The notes: a model not told the origin generated them from the sequence alone. DNA of 50,000 bases from Prorocentrum cordatum (GCA_963575745.1 CAUYUJ010000744.1:12501-62500); one strand, 5' to 3'. Counted from the first letter of the stretch, positions 18,548 to 28,995 are shown. Numbers and translations are program-made.

Positions 18548-21535
18548 GGCCAAAACGGGGGTGACGCCCACATGTGAGCACTGCCGCTGGGGCATTCGGT
18601 GGAACCCCCTATGGGGCCACGAAACACATCGAAAGTGTGCCGAAACGGGGGTGAGACCTACGTCTGAACACTGCCATTGGCGGCTTCGGTGGTGGAGCTC
18701 ACTATGGGGCCACGAAGCGTGTGAGGGGTGTGCCGAAACGGGGGTGACGCACACATGTGAACTGCACGACTGCGGCCTTCAGGTGGAGCTCGCTATGGGG
18801 CAGCGAAGCGCGCGAGGGGAGTGCCGAACCGGGGGCGACGCCCACATGCGAACTGTGCCACTAGGGCATTGGGTGGAGCTCCTTGTTGTGCCACGAAGCG
18901 TGTGAGGGGTGCACCGAAACGGGGGCGACACCCACATGCGAACTGTATGGCATCAGGTGGAGCTCCCTATGGGACCACGAAACGTGTGAGGGGTGTGCCA
19001 GAATGGGGCGGCGGCGCCATGCGAACCCTGCCAATGGGGCAATCTCGGAGCTTCCTATGGGGCCACGAAGCGTGTGAGGGGTGTTCCAAAATGGGGCGGC
19101 GGCGCCATGCGAACTGCGCCACTGTAGCGTGTGCCAAACATGGGGCGGAAGCGCCATGCGAACTGCGCCACTGCTCCCGATGGGGCTACGAAACGTGTGA
19201 GGGGTGCGCCAAAATAGGGCGGCGCCGCCATGCGAGTTCCGCCACTGGGACCTTATGGGGCCACGACGCGTGTGAGTGGTGTGCCAAAATGGGGCGGCGG
19301 CGCCATGCGGACTGCGCCACAGGGACCTTAGGTGAAGCTTCGTATGTTGCCACGGAACGTTTCAAGGGTTTGCCAAAATAAGGCGACAGGGCCATGCGAG
19401 CTGCGCCACTGGGACCTTCGGTGGATTTCCCTATGGGGCCACGAAACGTGTCAGGGGTGTGCCAAAAACTGGGCGACGGCGCCATGCGAGCTGCGCCACT
19501 GGGACCTTAGGTGGAGCCCCCTATGGGGCCACGATGCGTGTGAGGGTTGTGCCAAAATGGGGCGGCGGCGCCATGCGAGCTGCGCCACTTGGGCCTTATG
19601 TGGAGCTCCCTATGGGGCCACGAAGCGTGTGAGAGATGTGCCAAAAACTGGGCGACGGCGCCATGCGAGCTGCGCCACTGGGACCTTAGTTGGAGTTCCC
19701 TATGGGGCCACGAAGCGTGTCAGGGGTGTGCCACAATGGGGCGGTGGCGCCATGCGAGCTGCGCCACTGGGGCCTTAGGTGGAGCTCCATACGGGGCAGC
19801 GAAGCGTGTGAGGGGTGTGCCAAAATGGGGCGGCGCCATGCGAGCTGCGGCACTGGGGCCTCAGGATAAGCTCCCGATGGGGCCACGAAGCGTGTCACGG
19901 GTGTGCCAAAATCGGGCGGCGGCGCCACGCCACTGGGACCTTAGGTGCAGCTCCCTATGGGGCCACGAAACGTGTGAGGGTGTGCCAAAAGCGGCGCCAT
20001 GCGAGCTGCGCCACTAGGGCCTTAGGCGGAGTTGCCTATGGGGCCACGACGCGTGTGAGGGGTGTGCCAAAAAAACTTAGCGACGGCCCCATGCGAGCTG
20101 CGCCACTGGGACCTTAGGTGGAGCGTCCTAATTGTGGGGCCGCGAAGCGTGTCAGGGGTGTGCCAACATGGGGCGGTGGCGCCACGCGAGCTGCGCCACT
20201 GGGACCTCAGAAGGCTACGGTGTGCCAGAATGGGGCGGCGGCGCCATGCGAGCTGCGCCACTGGGACTTAAGGTGGAGCTCCCTATGTGGCCACGATGCG
20301 TGTGAGAGGTGTGCCAAAATGGGGCGGCGCCGCCATGCGAACTGCGCCACTTGGGCCTTATGTGGAGTTCCATATGGGGCCACGAAACGTGTGAGAGATG
20401 TGCCAAAAACTGGGCGACGGCGCCATGCGAGCTGCGCCACTGGGACCTTAGGTGGAGCTCCCTATGGGGCCACCCCGCGTGTGAGTGGTGTGCCAAAATG
20501 GGGCGGCGGCGCCATGCGAGCTGCGCCGCTGGGGCCTGAGTTGGAGCTCCCTACGGGGCCACGAAACGTCTGAGAGGTGTGCCAGAAATGCGGCGGCGCC
20601 ATGCGAGCTGCGCCTCTGGGACCTTAGGTGGAGCTTCCAAAATTGTGGGGCCGCGAAACGTGTCAGGGGTGTGCCAACATGGGGCGGTGGCGCCACGCGA
20701 GCTGCGCCACTGGGACCTCAGGAGGCTACGGTGTGCCAGAATGGGGCGGCGGCGCCATGCGAGCTGCGCCACTGGGACCTAATGTGGAGCTCCCTATGTG
20801 GCCACGATGCGTGTGAGGGGTGTGCCAAAATGGGGCGGCGCCGCCATGCGAACTCCGCCAATGGGGCCTTATGTGGAGTTCCATATGGGGCCACGAAACG
20901 TGTCAGGGGTGTGCCAAAAACTGGGCGACGTCGCCATGCGAGCTGCGCCACTGGGACCTTAGGTGGAACTCCCTATGGGGCCACCCCGCGTGTGAGTGGT
21001 GTGCCAAAATGGGGCGGCGGCGCCATGCGAGCTGCGCCACTGGGGCCTTCAGGTGGAGCTCCCTACGGGGCCACGAAACGTGTGAGAGGTGTGCCAGAAA
21101 TGCGGCGGCGCCTTGCGAGCTGCGCCTCTGGGACCTTAGGTGGAGCTTCCAAAATTGTGGGGCCGCGAAACGTGTCAGGGGTGTGCCAAAATGTGGCGAT
21201 GGCGCCACGCGAGCTGCGCCACTGGGACCTCAGGAGGCTACGGTGTGCCAGAATGGGGCGGCGGCGCCATGCGAGCTGCACCGCTGGGACCTTAGGTGGA
21301 GCTCCCGATGGGGCCACGAAGCGTGTGAGGGGTGTGCCAAAATAGAGCGGCGCCGCCTTGCGAGCTGCGCCACGCCACTGGGGCCTGAGTTGGAGCTCCC
21401 TATGGGGCCACGAAGCGTGCGAGGGGTGTGCCAAAATGGGGCGGCGGTTCCATGCTAGCTGCGCCACTGGGACCTTAGGTGGAGCTCCCTATGGGGTCAC
21501 GAAACGTGTGAGGGGTGTTCTGAAACAGAGACATG
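18548..21535 (+). repeat. ~90-bp satellite array, about 34 units
   Basis: The monomer runs through CTATGGGGCCACGAA, CGTGTGAGGGGTGTGCC, AAAATGGGGCGGCGGCGCC, ATGCGAGCTGCGCCACTGGG and ACCTTAGGTGGAGCTCC, and all units point the same way. The period is 90 bp in full units, with shortened units of about 65 bp (for example 20,212-20,225). The first 400 bp are the most diverged, and the units after about 20,130 form higher-order repeats. Short frames of about 30 residues per unit (YGATKRVRGVPKWGGGAMRA) are satellite translations. No CENP-B-box-like element was recognised. Confidence 0.95.
20131..21300 (+). repeat. higher-order repeat of ~511 bp inside the satellite
   Basis: The junction phrase ATTGTGGGGCCGCGAA occurs at 20,131, 20,642 and 21,154, at spacings of 511 and 512. 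Between these points the six monomer variants occur in the same order: a short monomer with CTCAG(A/G)AGGCTACGG, one with CCTATGTGGCCACGATG, one with AAAAACTGGGCGACG, one with CACCCCGCGTGTGAGTGG, and so on. Copies 1 and 2 differ at only about 20 of 511 positions by eye. Confidence 0.85.
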
Positions 21536-21539
21536 CGGA

Positions 21540-21600
21540 GGAGGGGGAGGAGGAGGGAGTAGGAGGGAGGAGGGGGAGGAGGGGGAGGAGGAGGGAGGAA
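21540..21600. repeat. (GGA)n tract
   Basis: A short GGAGGA/GGGGGA tract directly follows the end of the satellite array. Confidence 0.85.
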
Positions 21601-21639
21601 AAGGAAGAGACGCGGGGCCCTGTCTCTTCAAAACGAAGA

Positions 21640-21815
21640 CCCAACACCACAGGATGGATGGGACAAAAATCACGACAGGGCCGTTTGTCGCTATTTTCAG
21701 CCTCCAGGGGCCCTTCCCGGGCCTCGGGACAGTCAAAAAACGACTCGGGATGGAAAACCCGTCCCCGGGGAAGGGGTCCGCACTTCCGGGGGCCACGCCG
21801 TGAATAGACCACGAC
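21640..21815 (-). repeat. dispersed repeat family C, copy 3 (inverted)
   Basis: Read on the minus strand it shows the family landmarks: the CCCCGGAAGT-type block, CCCCTTCCCCGGGG, CCCGAGTCGTTTTTTGAC and CCCGGGAAGGGCCCCTGG, then GCTGAAAATAGCGACAAACG and GTGATTTTTGTCC. Confidence 0.65.
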
Positions 21816-22345
21816 GTCGGGGGTCTGGGTGGCACGCCCGAGCGCCACCCCAATACGAGATGACGCTCACCGATGGGTTCTCGGTGGCCCTCGTGCCGCC
21901 GCGCCGTTGGCTCTCGACGCGCCCACATGGACGACGCCAGCACCACGGCAAACCCACCGCGGAGACGGTGCCCCGCGCCCGGGCAGACGACGCCGACACG
22001 GCGGCACACCCGCAGCGAACCCGCCGCGACCGAGGCGGCGCTCGCCCTGGTCCCCATGAGGCCTCGCACCCCTCGCAGTTTCCATCATTTGAACTGCGGG
22101 GGTCGAACCAAATCCCCACAAGCCTGGCACCGTACGTGCAGTGCCAGGGGCGGCGGCCCGTCTTCCCATCTCACCATCACAGGGGGATGCGAAGTCCCTG
22201 AAGACGGGACGGGGTGGGCACGAGCGGGCATCATAGCCGGCTCAAAATCAAAAGAGGCATCATAGCTTCATCAATCTAGATTGATCCACTCACGGATCCA
22301 CTGCATTCGATGTTCATTGAATTCATTCCATGCGTAGCATGCTCT
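21816..22345. other. spacer without recognisable gene
   Basis: Complex sequence with Arg/Pro-rich open frames on both strands and no recognised motif. At 21,869-21,890 it carries CACCGATGGGTTCTCGGTGG, whose inverse occurs at 18,456-18,478 on the other side of the satellite. Confidence 0.5.
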
Positions 22346-22515
22346 CCCCGACGTCGTGACTTTTTGTTCACAACGTCGACCCCCAGAGGTCTGGACCCCT
22401 TCCCCCCGGACAGGTTTTGCAGCCCGAGTCGTTCTTGGACGCTCCCCTGGGCCCGGGAAGGCCCCCGGAGGCCGACAATAGCGGAAGAAGCGCCCGCCGT
22501 GATTTTCTCTCGACG
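22346..22515 (+). repeat. dispersed repeat family C, copy 4
   Basis: Landmarks: CGACGTCGTGACTTTTTG, GTCTGGACCCCTTCCCCCCG, GCCCGAGTCGTTCTTGGACG, GGCCCGGGAAGGCCCC and GACAATAGCGGAAG, then GTGATTTTCTCTCGACG. Confidence 0.65.
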
Positions 22516-22860
22516 CGAGGAGGTCTGGTGTGTCCGCGGCGCCCTCCCGGTGTAAGGGCGCGCGTCGGGACAGACGGCGCGGCGACATGCTCCTCCCTTA
22601 AGTGCCAGGGGGTCCTCTCTACAAGCCCCCCCGCCAGGGAAGCCCCTCGACGCCGACCCTCGACGAAAGGGCGCAGCGGTGCAGCGGGGGAAAAAACACG
22701 CACGGGTCTGACTGGAATAAGAATAGGAAAGCACGGGGAGGAAGTCTTGCTCATCTTCCTCTGTCATCCTCCTCCAGCCGAGGTCAAATTCCTCCTCCTC
22801 CTTTTCCTCCTCCTCCTGGAACCTGGAACCTCGTGGCATGAAAGTTCTCCTGAACGTTGC
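22516..22860. other. spacer without recognisable gene
   Basis: Complex sequence with a short CCT-rich piece at 22,788-22,818. Nothing recognisable in any frame. Confidence 0.45.
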
Positions 22861-22861
22861 C

Positions 22862-22918
22862 TCGCTCCTCCTCCTCCTCCTCCTCCTCCTCCTCCTCCTC
22901 CTCTTCCTCCTCCTCCTC
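22862..22918. repeat. (CCT)n microsatellite
   Basis: About 18 CCT triplets with one TTC interruption. Confidence 0.95.
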
Positions 22919-22920
22919 AA

Positions 22921-23440
22921 CCAAGGACACCAAGATGGCCCAAGGTGCATCGAAGACGGCCGAAGATGGCCCCAAGGCGGCCGAACATTAATTCAGGACG
23001 GCCCGAGATGCCTCCAGGATGGCTCAACTTGGCCACAAGAGGACCTCCAACAGGGTCCGAAGAAGCCAAACTCATTGGTGTCCCTCGGGTTGTTAAATAA
23101 TGATTTTAACATGTTCGCCTTTTCGGGCTGTCGTCAGCTCAAGACGGCCCACCAGGACTTCACGATGGCCCAAGAGGCATCCAAGACGGCCACAAGACGG
23201 CCCAAGACGGCACCCAACGGGACCCAAGACGGCCTTAGAAGGCCTTTCGACGCCCAAGACGCCGTCCAGACGGCCCCCAGACACCAACCATACGGCCAAG
23301 AGGGCCCCCTAACGGCCCACGAGAGCCCCAAGCCGGCGCAAGAGGGCCCCAAGACGGCCCAAGACGGCCCCAAGGGACCTCCAAGACTGCCTGACAGGAG
23401 GCCAAGGCAGCCCCAAGACGGCCCCAACGAATTCCATCAT
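22921..23440. repeat. CCAAGACGGCC minisatellite
   Basis: Units of 10-12 bases around GGCCCAAGACGGCCC or GGCCCCAAGACGG are most regular at 23,130-23,430 and interrupted near 23,080-23,140. It leads straight into the second (CAT)n tract, as the array at 1-500 precedes the first. Confidence 0.85.
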
Positions 23441-24088
23441 CACCATCACCCTCATCACCCTTACCATCCTAATCAGTCTAACCAACGTCGTCATCATCGT
23501 CGTCATCATAGTCGTCGTTATCAACACCATCGTCACCATCATCATCAGCATCAATATCATCCTCCTCATCCTCATCATCAGCACCACTAGCATCATCAGC
23601 ATCATACGCATCATCAGCAGCACCAACCTTGGCATCCTGATCATCATATTTTCCATCTTCAGTTTCATCGACGTCGTCAGATTAAACTTCTTCTTATTAC
23701 TCATCATCACTTCCACCACCACCATCATCATCACCAACATCACCACCCCTTCAGAAGTATCATAATCATTATAAGCATCATCACCATCATCATGATCAGC
23801 ATCATCACCATCACCACCACCACCAACACCACCAGCATCATCATCATCATCAGCTTCATCATCTTCATCGTCATCGTCATATGCATCTCCATCGTCGTCT
23901 TCATCATCTTCTTCCTCATCATTGTCACCACCTCATCCTCATCATCACCATCATCATAATCATCGTAATCGACACCGACACCATCATCATCATCATTCGC
24001 ACCATTAACATCATCCACCACAACCAACACCACCATCATCATCATGATCATCATCATGATCAGCATCATCATCATCATCATTATCATT

Positions 24089-24153
<65 letters not shown>

Positions 24154-24156
24154 TAG

Positions 24157-24216
<60 letters not shown>

Positions 24217-24360
24217 TGTCATCGTCATCGTCAACGTCAACGTCATCGTCATCGGCATCGTCAGCATCATCATCATCACCACCACCACCAGCATCATCAT
24301 GATCATGATCATCATCATCAACATCATTTCCACCATCCACCACCATCATCATCGCTCGTC
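23436..24360. repeat. (CAT)n microsatellite tract
   Basis: About 920 bases of CAT with CAC, CGT and CAG interruptions; the purest run of more than 40 CAT triplets is about 24,090-24,215. It reads as poly-His, Ile, Met or Asp in every frame and is not coding. Confidence 0.95.
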
Positions 24361-24938
24361 ATCACCCCCATCATCCTCAGAACTCTCCTCACCCCCATCA
24401 CGGCTCCGCCAAGCCTGGAAGCACGAGGCGTGACCGCTTCCCGCGCCCCGGCGGACAGCCGCCACCAAGACTGCCAGGCCGGCACCGAGGCGGGGCTTGC
24501 CGCGGGCAGCCGGGCACCGTCCCCGTGTGGGGCGCCGATGTGCGCCCCGGGGGCGGCCCTCCAAGAGCGCCGAACCCGGACGCCGCACTGCGCGGCTACC
24601 TCACGGGCCGAGGCCTGCATCACTGCCTCCACTGTGAGAGGCGTGGAAAGGGGCACCAACACCAACACAGGGTGTTGCCTCCACAGGGGGAAGATGATCC
24701 TGGATTTCGGTGTTGGTGGTGATATTTCGGCTACCTTGGAAGCCAGAATATTACCACCCTCACCGGGATCGGGATCTTCTTCCCCAGGTGGAAGCAAACC
24801 GCCGATATTGGTGTTGGTGTCAATCTCTAGGCCTGCGACACTGGTACTGGCTACCTGCCAGGCCACTCCAGCCCGAGGGCACGCATCAGGCCCGAGTTTC
24901 GGGTTTGGGGGGGGTACGAGCTGCACACGTGTTTTTGT
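24361..24938. other. spacer containing a long foldback
   Basis: No gene recognised. The notable feature is the inverted repeat at 24,650-24,825, listed separately. Confidence 0.5.
24650..24825. repeat. long imperfect hairpin, arms about 80 bp
   Basis: The left arm starts GGCACCAACACCAACAC and passes GGGGGAAGATGATCC and GGTGTTGGTGGTGATATTT. The right arm returns through AATATTACCACCCTCACCG, GATCTTCTTCCCC and GATATTGGTGTTGGTGTC. The arms pair at roughly 70-75% of positions by eye around a short apical loop, GGCTACCTTGGAAGCC. Confidence 0.65.
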
Positions 24939-25979
24939 TCAATGCTCCCCGACCACCCCCCACTGGAAATGCAGGGCAAACCGGGGCCTTCGGGTTGGGT
25001 TGGGGTGGTTTGGTGGGCACTGAGATGCAATCCTTCCATGAGTGGGAACATGAATCATCGTGCGAAGAAGGTGCTTAAGTGCCCCACATACATTGGCGCG
25101 AAAGCTGCCCAGCACCTCGGCCGTGTGTTGCGCAATGTGCGCATCCACTCCAAAACCCCGTCGGTCTTGTTCAGCGGGTCTCCGGTCCCACTGTGACATG
25201 TGTTGCATGGTCTCCGCCGAAGCCATACATAGGAATGAATTCGTAGCGCTCCTCCACGCCATCCCTCGACAACTCCGTGCGATTTGGACATGGAAATGTG
25301 GATTTGCTTTCTGCAAGTTGTACGCACATGTTTTCAACACCAAACATGTGTACTGAATTCCGTCGCTGGCACCGATGAGCATCCCAATATGTGCCTGAAT
25401 ACTCACTTTAAGACCGTCGATTGTGGCACCCGCTACTTCGGTTGCTTCACCTTCACTAGATACGCGACTCGCTGTGGAAAAAGGGGGCGCCATCTCGACT
25501 CAACTCGTCCCTGCTGACATGATCGTGAGAGTGTGGCCTGCGAGCGGTCTGCTCTACGTCTCTTCCCCGATGAGAGCCCCGAGAACTGCGAAGACTTTCT
25601 CGGCGCACTCAAAACTCGGTATCCGAGCGTGCCAGATTGTCTCTGGCAGTGCTACGACAAGCTCCACTGGAACAGGGTGCTGGCAATATTGATAAGTCTG
25701 CGTTTCTGCGAGCAAAGTGTGGGACTCCATTTCAGCAAGCCGCAGGTTTTTATCCAACAGATCATTCGATATCGCGTTGAACAGTAATCTGATCACTCTT
25801 GCGAGCTTTCTGCGTTCCCGCCTCGTGCCCTGTGTGTTGCCATCGCCTTTCCAAACAAGCACGTGTACTACCAAACGCTTCATTATGTTATTATTTGTCC
25901 ATGCCATGGCACAGACTCGATGACTGAACAGGATCCTTGCTGACTGATGGGGCTGAGACTCAGATGTTTCAAACCTCAC
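24939..25979. other. lower-GC segment with ambiguous open frames
   Basis: Base composition drops visibly compared with both sides. On the minus strand, frames at 25,554-25,979 (ending LECAEK-like FECAEKVFAVLGALIGEET) and 24,939-25,493 (184 codons) look protein-like in residue use. A plus-strand frame at 25,533-25,787 (PENCEDFLGALKTRYPSVPD) looks equally so. None matches a family I recognise and the frames overlap antiparallel, so I cannot say which strand, if any, is coding. Confidence 0.3.
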
Positions 25980-26009
25980 TTGCTTCGAGTCCTGAGCCGC
26001 GAAGGGAGG

Positions 26010-26060
26010 GAGGAAGGGAGGGCAGAAGGAGGAGCAGCAGCAGCAGCAGCAGATGCAGCA
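26010..26060. repeat. GGGA and (CAG)n short tracts
   Basis: A GGGAGGAAGGGAGG piece is followed by about seven CAG triplets. Confidence 0.8.
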
Positions 26061-26229
26061 TCTGGCAGCAGGCCTCCCCCATGGCGCACACCAAAATTAA
26101 GCCCCAGATTCCACACTTGATATGAAATGGCGCTCACACCCCAGGAACTCCTGGGATTTGCGCACGACCACGTCAAAATACACCGGAGAAAACGAATCCC
26201 GCGGACGCCAACGATCAACGAGAATAAAG

Positions 26230-26640
26230 CAGGCCTCCCTCCTCCTCCTCCTCCTCTTCCTCCTTCTCCGCCTCCTCCTCCTCCTCCTCTTGCTCCATTC
26301 TTTTCCTAGCAAATAACTCCTCCCTGTCGCACCCCGAGGCCGTCGAAAGGCGGGCCGGGCGTTTCGCCTGAGGCTTCCTCACCACTCATGATGTCACAAA
26401 TGGAGGGCGGTCCGCATTCAAAATGCGGTTCTCCCCTTAGCGCCGCGCACATTCGCATTAAAAATCAAACAAGAGCTTCACGGATGGCGGGCGGGTGGTT
26501 TTCAATATGTGGCTCTCGCCTGAGCGCGGCGACACTCTTCCGTAAAGTTCGCAAGGGATTCACGCATGGAGGGCGATACCTTTTTGAAATGTGGCTCTCG
26601 CTTTAGCGCCGCATTGATTCGTTTTCAGAGTTCACAGCAA
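26230..26640 (+). repeat. composite repeat family A, copy 2
   Basis: A CCT tract (26,238-26,300) is followed by the conserved head CTCCCTGTCGCACCCCGAGG with CGGGCGTTTCGCCTGAGG and CTTCCTCACC. Then come about three tandem units of about 84 bp with TTCACGGATGGCGGGCGG, TTCAATATGTGGCTCTCGCC and TAGCGCCGC. It ends in GAGTTCACAGCAAT, also the end of copy 3. Confidence 0.7.
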
Positions 26641-26844
26641 TGTAGAGGATTCGAATGGCTGATTTCCCAGAAATAAATGTGGGGGAGCAATGTAAGACTG
26701 TCAGGGCGCTACAGTTATGTAGATTCGCTTTATTCGCGGTTTTGAAGACCCAGAAATAACGTTCTGGCACGATTCAGGATCGTCTGGACGCAATGGTAAC
26801 GCTGATTCGCGGTTGAAGTCCCATGGATGTTGTCTTGGCACGGT
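26641..26844. other. spacer, nothing recognised
   Basis: AT-richer complex sequence between two dispersed repeats. The phrase CCCAGAAATAA(A/C) recurs at about 26,668 and 26,750, about 80 bp apart, suggesting two units of a tandem repeat. Confidence 0.4.
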
Positions 26845-26980
26845 TCTGGAAATTCAAACGGTTGTCTTCCGACGGGGCACTTCCCTCAGTGAAAATGAAC
26901 CCTTGTAGGGACCTATGCAAAGGGAGCTTGAAGGATGTATTGCAACATCGTTGATGAGTCTTGCGTTTACACTGGTCCTC
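26845..26980 (+). repeat. dispersed repeat family B, copy 2
   Basis: Matches the inverse of 3,083-3,200, including GTGAAAATGAACCCTTGTAG, AAGGGAGCTTGAAGG, CAACATCGTTGATGAGTCTT and ACACTGGTCCTCC, running straight into a CCT tract. Confidence 0.65.
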
Positions 26981-27066
26981 CTCCTCCTCCTCCTCCTCCT
27001 CCTCCTCCTCCTCCTCCTTCTCCTCCTCCTCCTCCTCCTCCTCCCCCTCCTCCTCCTCCTCCTCCG
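26975..27066. repeat. (CCT)n microsatellite
   Basis: About 30 CCT triplets with minor interruptions, continuous with dispersed repeat family B copy 2. Confidence 0.95.
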
Positions 27067-27870
27067 CACGCGCCCCCCACCAGCACCCCTGTCCCCGCGG
27101 CGGCCTTGTCGCCGTGCCTGAGGGACTGGCCCGGATCCCGCCCCGCGGCGTGCACGGTGATGGACTGCCACTCGCCGCGGTCTGCCCAGCGCGCCCTGGC
27201 CGCCGCGCCGCGCCGCGCTCGCCCGCGCGCCATCTCGCTCGTCGGCCGTCGCGCGCGGTCGCTCGCCGCAGCGCTCCCCCGAGGGGCAACGCTGCGGGTG
27301 GACCAGCCCAGGAGGGAGACGTCGACGTGGAATCGCGCGACGTTGCCCCTGACCTCCCCCCCTCCTGGGCGAGCGCCCCTGGCAGCAGGAGCTCGCGAGC
27401 CCCCTCGCGAGCCCAGCCCTGCCTGGTCAGCGGCGGGAGCGGGGGCACAACGCGTTCGGCACAACGCGCAAGGGCGCCAAGGGGGAAGAAGAGGGCGGCC
27501 GCGGAGGAGGAACGTGGGAGGAGGCCTCAAGCGTTGAGAGTCTTCGCCGCGAGGAGTGCACAGGCGGCCGCAGGCCGCGGAGGCCGGTGCGGTCAGACTG
27601 CCGAAGGGGGCGGGGCAGCGACCAACGTGCAGGATAGCAGAAAGCACAGGGAGCCCCGCCGAAGTGCCGCGAAGCCGTGGCTCAAGGGTTCGGGCGGGCT
27701 TCGCTCGACCGCAGGCTTGGGGTGATCGGAACGCGGGGGGGCGGGCGCGGAAGATGGTCAGACTTTGCGTTCGGCGGCGAGCGAGGTTACCCAGTGGGTG
27801 GGAGGTGCCTGGCCGGCAGCCCAACCCTGTCGCTCTGGGCAAGGCCACGCACGCCCGCGCGCACCAGTGC
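27067..27870. other. very GC-rich stretch without recognisable gene
   Basis: Open frames of over 200 codons exist on both strands and overlap, as expected where stop codons are rare. Their translations are Ala/Arg/Gly/Pro-rich, contain no recognised motif and run out into the flanking microsatellites. Confidence 0.5.
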
Positions 27871-28012
27871 TGCCCTCCTCCTCCTCCTCCTCCTCCCCCT
27901 CCTCCTCCTCCTCCTCCTCCTCCTCCTCCTCCTCCTCCTCCTCCTCCTCCTCCTCCATACTCCTAATCCTCCTCCTCCTCCTCCTCCTCCTCCTCCTCCT
28001 CCTCCTCCCCAT
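27871..28012. repeat. (CCT)n microsatellite
   Basis: About 45 CCT triplets, broken once by CATACTCCTAAT near 27,956. Confidence 0.95.
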
Positions 28013-28680
28013 GCCCATCCTCCGTGCCCCCTTTGAGCCCGTGCAGTCGACAGGGTCCGGCTGCGCGGGGGGAGGGGCGAGGGGCGGGCGGGCCAGCGCG
28101 CCCGCGCCCACCGACAGACTCTCTCGCGAGAAAGCAGCCCCCTGCCTGCGCAGAGGGCCTCTGCGACCCCCGCGCCCGCCCCCCCTCTCTCGGTCCGGAC
28201 TTGGTGGTGCCCGCTATCTGTTGCAAGCCAGCCGGGGGAAGCGCTGTGGTGGAGCCAGTGTGGTGTCAGCCATGCGATAGACAGCGTGGTGCAGTACCAG
28301 TGGTGGGCGATACCCAGTGTGAGCCTCGGGCTGGGCGAAAGGGGGGGATAGCAAAGGGTGGGTGAGAATCAGCTCACGCAGCTGATTTTCCCGGCGCCTC
28401 CCAGCGCCGGGAGGCGCCCGTGCATCGAGGCATGGGCCCTGCGGCGGGGCCGAGACCAGCTGCACGCAGCAGCTTTCGTAACCCCCCCTTTCCCAATCGC
28501 CCCCTTTCGTCCTGCCCGACCCCTACCCCCCAAATGCCCCAAAACAGACAAAAAATCATCCCCTGACTATTTTGATTATTTTTTGATTATGTTTTTACGA
28601 TTTCTATTTTTTGCAAAAAAAAAAAAAGGCAATCCTCCCCTCACTATTTTTTTAAAAAACTAGATAAAACTATGTTTTCA
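28013..28680. other. spacer with a short AT-rich segment
   Basis: GC-rich until about 28,540, then AT-rich (28,545-28,680) with an A13 run near 28,615. No gene seen. Confidence 0.5.
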
Positions 28681-28995
28681 GTATATCCCCCTGTAGCGGG
28701 ACAGGCCCGACTTCACAGCGGGCCTCTGCGGCCCCAGCGTCCGCCCCCACGGTCTCCCGCCGGCCCCCGAGAGGCACGGCCGGGCCCACCCTCCAGCAAG
28801 CCGAGAGCGGGCTCTCGTCCTCCCGCCGGCGGCTCCTGGCGCAAAAAAACAATCAGGGACCAAGGTTAACAGGGGACAAAAATCATCAGGGGACGACTTT
28901 TTGACTATTCTTGAACCTTGGGGGGTATTTGTTCGAAGATTTTCTAGTTGTCGCTCGAAAGCCCCCTGTAGGGGGACACGCCCGACTTAATCCTC
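28681..28995. repeat. segment bounded by 27-bp direct repeats
   Basis: CCCCCTGTAGCGGGACAGGC followed by CCGACTT at 28,687 recurs as CCCCCTGTAGGGGGACACGC followed by CCGACTT at 28,963. The copies differ at two positions and flank about 250 bp of complex sequence. The arrangement would fit a solo insertion or a remnant tandem duplication. Confidence 0.5.

Noticed and set aside
18821-21467. Repeat protein of 30-residue units across the satellite
   Set aside because: The units are 90 bp in part, but indels shift the frame every few units and both strands are open, so this is satellite DNA, not a coding repeat.
18548-21535. CRISPR-like array
   Set aside because: Units are contiguous tandem monomers with no unique spacers, and the setting is eukaryotic.
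26967-27848. 293-codon minus-strand frame in the very GC-rich stretch
   Set aside because: Low-complexity Arg/Ala/Gly composition, overlap with equally long plus-strand frames, and its end lies in a CCT tract.
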